Below, one piece after another: positions 6,200 through 9,746 of a stretch of DNA of 9,746 bases (position 1 is its first letter; every line of letters starts with the position of its first letter). This stretch comes from Bacillota bacterium. GTDB lineage: Bacteria; Bacillota; Clostridia; Oscillospirales; Oscillospiraceae. The position numbers and the translations under genes were made by a program. Under the pieces are notes generated by a model. The model did no database searches and had not been told where the DNA came from. It worked only from the letters and a program-made list of their open reading frames with translations. The stretch spans positions 1-9,746 of the forward strand of contig JAKOSQ010000075.1 of NCBI GenBank assembly GCA_029777215.1, in the 5' to 3' direction.

Positions 6200-7474
6200 T
6201 TAGCGCGTCAGCGCGGCAAAGGCGCTGCCCGCGAGCGTTGCGTTTTCCGCGCGGCGGAACTCGATGCAGCGCTGGTACTCCTCCTCGCAGACGCAGCGGA
6301 GATAGCCGGCGAGCTTTTTGCGCAGCAAAAACGAATTGTAAAAGGTCGAGCCCTCGGCGACGACCGTGAAGGGCTGGGCCGCGCTCCAGCCGCCGTCGCA
6401 GTGCAGGCACAGCGAGAGGACGTTGGCGCACACAAGCTTCGCCGCGCGGTCAAACACCCGGTCCGTCAGCTGCGCGAGGACCTCGCGGTCCTCGCCCGTG
6501 CACAGCGCGGTGACGCGGTTTTCCCCGCCGCGCAGCAGCTCGTCAAGCTCGGTGGCGGCAAAGGCCGTCCCCGTCTCGGCGAAGGCCGGGGAGAGCAGCC
6601 CCGCATGGGCAGCAATCGCCGCCTCTTGCGTCACGACCCGGCCGAGATAGACGCCGGAGAGCATTTTTTCAAAAAGGTAAGCGCCCGGGTTTTCGGACAG
6701 CGCGTCGCTGCGCTCGTCCGCCCGGCCGCGAAAGGCCTTCGAGAAATTGCCGGACTCGCAGTTGACGACCATGTTCCGCGCGCCGGGCAGCTTTTTGATG
6801 CGCGTGCCGCGTTCGGCATAGCAGCTGTTGCAGCCGGTGCCGAGAACGAGGCCCGCAAGGCCGCTCCCGGCGTCAAGCCCCAGTGTCGCCGCTCCGCCGA
6901 GCAGTCCAGCGGTGGTGTCGTTGAGAAGAACCAGCGAAAAGCGGGTCTTCACGCCCTTTTCCCGAAGCTTTTCGAGCAGGCTCGCGCCGATCTGCCGGCC
7001 CTCGATGCCGCGCACGCGGACCTCCTTTGTGAGACAGATGATTTCCCCGTCCCCATCCGGATGCATCGCCGTGGGGTAGGAGAAGCAAAAGCCGATGCGG
7101 GAGCTCTCCCGCGCAAAGGGCAGCACGTCATCCGCAAGCTCAGAGAAAAATTCGTCCGCGCTCACCTCGCCGCGGCTGCCGGGCATGGGGCTTTTCTGCT
7201 CGCGCAGGACCTCCGCCCTGCCGTTGCGAAACGCGACAAGCGCCACGCGCAGGTTCGTTCCGCCGGCGTCGATGGCGATGACCGACTCGCCGTCCGGCGG
7301 CGTGCCGTCCGCGGAAACATAGGTCGGGATCATCTTGAGCGAGGAGGCCTCGCCCGCGAGGCCCGCGTCCATTTCGGACAGGAAGTCTCTCACGAAGCGC
7401 TCTGGGTCCGTCTGATCGGGATGCATGTCGATCGATTTGAGAAAATCGTCCGTTCTTTCGCTGAGGCTGTTCAC
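6200..7474 (-). CDS. Hexokinase of the eukaryotic (PF00349/PF03727) type
   Basis: ATP-dependent phosphorylation of glucose or related hexoses at the entry to glycolysis is the likely role. Residue numbers count from the GTG at 7474. The fold is the hexokinase type, not the bacterial ROK glucokinase type: AIDAGGTNLRVAL (67-79, phosphate loop), GFCFSYPT (128-135, sugar loop), VLLNDTTAGLL (182-192, with catalytic Asp186), LGTGCNSCYAE (211-221), VNCESGNF (237-244, with Glu240 for sugar binding), FEKMLSGVYLGRVV (268-281, a hallmark) and VVAEGSTFYNS (371-381, adenosine region). The length of 424 matches single-domain hexokinases (about 400-490). The GTG at 7474 has AGGTGG five bases upstream. A longer frame from the GTG at 7483 is open, but that codon lies inside this ribosome-binding site and has none of its own. 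No clear terminator follows the stop. Confidence 0.88.
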   Translation of the reverse strand: MNSLSERTDDFLKSIDMHPDQTDPERFVRDFLSEMDAGLAGEASSLKMIPTYVSADGTPPDGESVIAIDAGGTNLRVALVAFRNGRAEVLREQKSPMPGSRGEVSADEFFSELADDVLPFARESSRIGFCFSYPTAMHPDGDGEIICLTKEVRVRGIEGRQIGASLLEKLREKGVKTRFSLVLLNDTTAGLLGGAATLGLDAGSGLAGLVLGTGCNSCYAERGTRIKKLPGARNMVVNCESGNFSKAFRGRADERSDALSENPGAYLFEKMLSGVYLGRVVTQEAAIAAHAGLLSPAFAETGTAFAATELDELLRGGENRVTALCTGEDREVLAQLTDRVFDRAAKLVCANVLSLCLHCDGGWSAAQPFTVVAEGSTFYNSFLLRKKLAGYLRCVCEEEYQRCIEFRRAENATLAGSAFAALTR

Positions 7475-7519
7475 GCGTTCCACCTGCCAGTCATTTAATA
7501 TAGTGGTTCTGCCAGCCGT

Positions 7520-7548
7520 ATTTTATCATAAGCGCCGGGTCTTGTACA
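7520..7548 (-). promoter_or_regulatory. Promoter of the hexokinase gene
   Basis: On the minus strand TGTACA (7548-7543, four of six to TTGACA), a 17-base spacer and TAAAAT (7525-7520, five of six to TATAAT) with an extended TGN (TGATAAAAT). The start would be near 7513, about 38 bases before the GTG. It lies downstream of the spo0A terminator, so the hexokinase forms its own unit. The -35 box is only moderate. Confidence 0.6.
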
Positions 7549-7570
7549 GCGGATAGCCCGCCGCGGACAT

Positions 7571-7604
7571 GAAAAAAGAGACATGCACACATGTCTCTTT
7601 TTTC
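7571..7604 (-). terminator. Intrinsic terminator of spo0A
   Basis: A perfect 15-bp inverted repeat (arms 7571-7585 and 7590-7604) closes a 4-base loop. The functional GC-containing core is GAGACATG/CATGTCTC, flanked by a run of six A and six T, so on the minus strand the hairpin is followed by TTTTTTC. It begins 12 bases after the spo0A stop codon. The symmetry would allow it to work in both directions, although no plus-strand gene enters it. Confidence 0.92.
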
Positions 7605-7616
7605 GTTTTTTCTTTT

Positions 7617-8408
7617 TCAGTGTACCGCGACCTTGCGGCGCAGGGAAAGGCAGTCGGCGATCATGGCGATGAACTCGCTGTTCGTCGGCTTGCCCTTGAC
7701 GTTTGAGACGGTGTAGCCGAAAAACTTCTGCAGCGTCTCGAGATCGCCGCGGTCCCACGCGACCTCAATGGCGTGGCGGATGGCGCGCTCGACACGCGAG
7801 GGTGTCGTGTTGTATTTCTTTGCCACGGTCGGATACAGGACCTTGGTGACGGAATTGATGATTTCCATGTCGTTGATCGTGAGGATGATCGCCTCACGCA
7901 GATACTGATAGCCCTTGATGTGTGCCGGAACGCCGATCTCGTGGATGACCTCAGTGACGACAGCCTCGAGGTCGTCACTGCCCGCATATAGGTCCGTGCC
8001 CGCACCGACCGTGCGCAGATTGGATGTGCGCGCCGTCTGCTGCGTCACCTGACGGATGCGGGAGAGCAGAGCCGGAACGTCGCACGGCTTCGGCATGAAG
8101 TAGTATGCGCCGAGCTCGGCCGCTTCCTGTACGACGTGATCGTTGAAAAAGCCGGACACGATGATCACCGCCGGCCGCTGGTCCACCTGCGCGAGCTTCT
8201 GCAGAACGCCGAGGCCGTCCAGCTTCGTAAGTACAAGGTCCATGACGATTACATTCGGATGCTTCTGTTCGACAAGTGCGAGCGTTTCGATGCCATCCCC
8301 AGCGGTACCGACAACAAGCATGTCTTCCTCTGATGAAATCGTGTCCGCCATCAGAAAGCGGAAATCCTCCACGGAATCTGCGATGAGCACTCTGGACTTG
8401 GTTTCCAT
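7617..8408 (-). CDS. spo0A: Sporulation transcription factor Spo0A
   Basis: The master response regulator for entry into sporulation. Once phosphorylated it dimerises and binds 0A boxes. Residues 1 to about 120 are the receiver domain, with the phospho-acceptor Asp57 in [17 protein letters not shown], Asp11 in the acidic pocket, Ser85 at the switch position and Lys108 in MPKPCD. A short linker leads to the C-terminal Spo0A DNA-binding domain, which is almost invariant in the family: [20 protein letters not shown] and [20 protein letters not shown] carry the helix-turn-helix. The length of 263 is close to the 267 of B. subtilis. The second acidic-pocket position is Ser12 where B. subtilis has Asp11 (ADS for ADD). 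The ATG at 8408 has GGAGGG six bases upstream. The gene follows spoIVB, the usual order in Bacilli and Clostridia. Confidence 0.98.
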   Translation of the reverse strand: METKSRVLIADSVEDFRFLMADTISSEEDMLVVGTAGDGIETLALVEQKHPNVIVMDLVLTKLDGLGVLQKLAQVDQRPAVIIVSGFFNDHVVQEAAELGAYYFMPKPCDVPALLSRIRQVTQQTARTSNLRTVGAGTDLYAGSDDLEAVVTEVIHEIGVPAHIKGYQYLREAIILTINDMEIINSVTKVLYPTVAKKYNTTPSRVERAIRHAIEVAWDRGDLETLQKFFGYTVSNVKGKPTNSEFIAMIADCLSLRRKVAVH

Positions 8409-8549
8409 AACATTCCCTCCGAAATTTTCGTACGGCAGGCCATCTATCTGTTTTCAGCACAAAACGCCGCCAAACGAATATAACTTACCATAGTTGGCAA
8501 TAAAGTGCAACTAAAATTTTCAAAATAAAATGGTTTTTTGTTTACATAA

Positions 8550-8566
8550 TTCGACTTTACTCGACT
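8550..8566 (-). promoter_or_regulatory. Proximal pair of Spo0A-box-like heptamers
   Basis: On the minus strand AGTCGAG (8566-8560) and AGTCGAA (8556-8550) stand in the same orientation exactly 10 bp apart. The 0A box consensus is TGTCGAA. Each differs at the first base, and the upstream one also at the last. They lie about 140-160 bases before the spo0A ATG, and the second overlaps a sequence resembling a sigma-H -10 box. Autoregulation of spo0A is known in B. subtilis; its occurrence here is inference. Confidence 0.55.
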
Positions 8567-8631
8567 GTCTCGCTAAATTCGTGTTTTTTCTTAAAATAGC
8601 CCCAAAAACGCCTCAATTTTTCTCCCAAAAA

Positions 8632-8658
8632 TAAGACTTCTTTCGACTTCTTTCGACA
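8632..8658 (-). promoter_or_regulatory. Distal tandem Spo0A boxes with 10-bp period
   Basis: On the minus strand a perfect 0A box TGTCGAA (8658-8652) is followed at 10-bp intervals by AGTCGAA (8648-8642) and the partial copy AGTCTTA (8638-8632). The repeated unit is GTCGAAAGAA. Same orientation and one-helical-turn spacing would put bound Spo0A dimers on one face of the DNA. The cluster is about 225-250 bases upstream of the spo0A ATG. Confidence 0.65.
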
Positions 8659-8770
8659 GTTTTCGTGTTTTGGCGTGATCGTCCCCACTCGCCCGGTTTT
8701 TCCGCTTTCGCGCGTCTGTGCGCGGATGCCGCCGCTTCCGCGCGGCGCTGCGGCAGACTCCAACAGGAAA

Positions 8771-8804
8771 GCGCCGTTCCCGCGCATCTGGGCGGGAACG
8801 ACGC
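8771..8804 (-). terminator. Probable terminator of spoIVB
   Basis: A 13-bp stem with one G-U pair (arms 8771-8783 and 8792-8804; core CGTTCCCGC with GCGGGAACG) and an 8-base loop starts 7 bases after the spoIVB stop codon. On the minus strand it is followed by TTTCCTGTT, a short and interrupted U-run, so termination may be incomplete and some read-through into spo0A is possible. Confidence 0.6.
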
Positions 8805-8811
8805 TGCCGGC

Positions 8812-9746
8812 TCAGGCGGCGTTTTCCGTCTCGAGCTCTTTCGTTTCGCCGAGCATCTTTTCGACCGAGACGCCGAAGCCCTTCGTCGGGTCGCTCACGA
8901 GCACATGCGTCACCGCGCCGATGATCTTTCCGTCCTGCATGATCGGGCTGCCGCTCATCCCCTGCACGATGCCGCCGGCGCTGTCAATGAGGCGCTTGTC
9001 CGTCACTGTGAGCATCAGGCTGCGTCCGTCCGTGTCGCCGCGGTAGACGCGCGTGATCGAAACCGTGTAGCTCTGCGTCTCGCTGCCGGAAAGGTTCATG
9101 ATGACGCTCGCCTCGCCCAGGTGAATCTCATCCTCGTCCGCCGCCGGAACGGCCTTCTTCGGGTCCGGCTGGTTCGTTTTCAGCGTTCCGAAAACGCCGC
9201 AGCGCGTGTTTTTGAGAATGCTGCCGCAGGGACTCTGCGCTGCAAAATCGCCCCGCAGCTCGCCCGGCGTGCCCGGGCTGCTCTTTTTGATGCCGACGAC
9301 CGTCGCCCGGAACAGATCGCCGCGCCCGAGCGGGATCGTAACGCCTGATTCTGCGTCGCTGATACTGTGGCCCAGGCAGCCGAAGAGTCCCGTCTGCGGG
9401 TCGTAATAAGTCATCGTCCCGACACCCGTCACGCTGTCGCGCAGCCAGAGGCCCAGCTCCGGCGCGCCGCTTTTGACGTCCGGCGTAAGCTTGAGCGTCT
9501 TTGTCTCCTCGCCGCGCCGCACTTCAACCTCGACCGGCTCGCCCGTGAGGCTGCCCGCCGCTTTGCGAAAGTCCTCCGCCGAGGCAATCTTCGCCCCGCC
9601 GAGCTTCACGATGAGATCGCCCGGCAGTATGCCCGCCTGCGCCGCCGGCGACGGCGCGGAGCCGTTTTCGGCGGCCGACAGCGCGACCACCAGCACACCG
9701 TTCGTCTGCAGCTCAATGCCGACCGCGCAGCCCATCGGCACAAGCA
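8812..9746 (-). CDS. spoIVB: SpoIVB serine peptidase (S55), 5' end outside window
   Basis: SpoIVB is made in the forespore, is secreted into the space between the two sporulation membranes, and starts the signal that activates pro-sigma-K processing in the mother cell. Residue numbers count from the in-frame GTG at 9741, which is internal; the frame stays open to the window edge, and the N-terminal membrane anchor and about 100 residues are missing. A PDZ domain covers about residues 14-87 (SPAAQAGILPGDLIVKLGG). The S55 protease domain follows: His125 in GLFGCLGHSISD, Asp248 in LTVTDKRLID and Ser263 in GGIVQGMSGSPIMQDGK. The Asp-Ser distance of 15 equals that of Asp363 and Ser378 in B. subtilis. 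The C-terminus HVLVSDPTKGFGVSVEKML is typical. The gene lies upstream of spo0A, as in most spore formers. Confidence 0.96.
   Translation of the reverse strand, partial: LVPMGCAVGIELQTNGVLVVALSAAENGSAPSPAAQAGILPGDLIVKLGGAKIASAEDFRKAAGSLTGEPVEVEVRRGEETKTLKLTPDVKSGAPELGLWLRDSVTGVGTMTYYDPQTGLFGCLGHSISDAESGVTIPLGRGDLFRATVVGIKKSSPGTPGELRGDFAAQSPCGSILKNTRCGVFGTLKTNQPDPKKAVPAADEDEIHLGEASVIMNLSGSETQSYTVSITRVYRGDTDGRSLMLTVTDKRLIDSAGGIVQGMSGSPIMQDGKIIGAVTHVLVSDPTKGFGVSVEKMLGETKELETENAA

Larger units (their letters stand above)
8409..8811. other. 403-base spoIVB-spo0A regulatory gap
   Basis: The gap has three parts. Bases 8692-8811, next to spoIVB, are GC-rich and rich in inverted repeats, and include the spoIVB terminator. 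Bases about 8469-8660 are strikingly AT-rich against the rest of the window and hold two clusters of 0A-like boxes. Bases 8409-8468 form the untranslated leader of spo0A. GTCGAATTA on the minus strand (8555-8547) fits the sigma-H -10 consensus RNNGAATWW, but I find no good sigma-H -35 at the normal distance. A -10-like TATATT near 8480-8485 has only a poor -35. No convincing gene lies in the gap. Confidence 0.6.

Noticed and set aside
7481..7483. GTG at 7483 as the hexokinase start
   Set aside because: It has no upstream ribosome-binding site and lies within the AGGTGG that fits the GTG at 7474.
6137..7498. A 453-codon plus-strand open frame opposite the hexokinase gene
   Set aside because: It overlaps almost all of a gene with clear hexokinase motifs, runs across the prfA promoter, and its product is an Arg/Ala-rich shadow without domains.
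8557..8787. A 76-codon minus-strand open frame in the spoIVB-spo0A gap
   Set aside because: It has no ribosome-binding site, starts within the spoIVB terminator hairpin, runs through the 0A-box clusters and has low-complexity composition.
1..9746. CRISPR arrays, insertion sequences, phage genes, tRNA or rRNA genes
   Set aside because: I looked for spaced direct repeats, terminal inverted repeats, transposase or integrase motifs and cloverleaf-like elements, and saw none.

Overview
The window looks like chromosomal core sequence from a GC-rich, endospore-forming member of the Clostridia (Bacillota). An Oscillospiraceae/Ruminococcaceae-like gut anaerobe is my best guess. The evidence is the linked pair spoIVB and spo0A, strong AGGAGG-type ribosome-binding sites, intrinsic terminators with U-tracts, and high GC at third codon positions. 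The species assignment is inference. I see no insertion sequence, phage gene, CRISPR array, tRNA, rRNA or defence locus.

Layout: (1) Bases 2-1504, plus strand: the 3' part of a TrkA/KtrA-type potassium-channel regulator, then a DegV-family fatty-acid-binding protein. They end at a bidirectional terminator (1513-1539). (2) Bases 1545-6112, minus strand: read from prfA downwards, peptide chain release factor 1, a one-polypeptide fusion of a TsaC/YrdC threonylcarbamoyl-AMP synthase with a dephospho-CoA kinase (CoaE), an M18 aminopeptidase, and a TepA-like ClpP-fold serine protease. prfA has a good sigma-A promoter. The fusion gene and the aminopeptidase gene abut as TAAATG. A 16-bp perfect hairpin sits between the aminopeptidase and tepA, and its 3' arm contains the tepA ribosome-binding site. 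(3) Bases 6200-7474, minus: a eukaryote-type hexokinase with its own promoter. (4) Bases 7617-9746, minus: spoIVB (5' end outside the window) followed by spo0A, with a 403-base gap between them. The gap carries a spoIVB terminator hairpin and two clusters of Spo0A-box-like heptamers spaced exactly 10 bp apart.

How the genes fit together: the prfA-to-tepA block combines translation termination, tRNA t6A modification, the last step of CoA synthesis and two peptidases, so it is a housekeeping cluster. The spoIVB-spo0A pair is the classical sporulation arrangement: SpoIVB is the forespore signalling protease and Spo0A the master regulator. The 0A-like boxes suggest autoregulation. The hexokinase lies between these blocks as an independent transcription unit.

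I do not see a wholly new biological system. The points most worth a second look are the hairpin/promoter arrangement ahead of tepA, the TsaC-CoaE fusion, the phased 0A-box clusters, the hexokinase of eukaryotic type, and a serine in the Spo0A acidic pocket.
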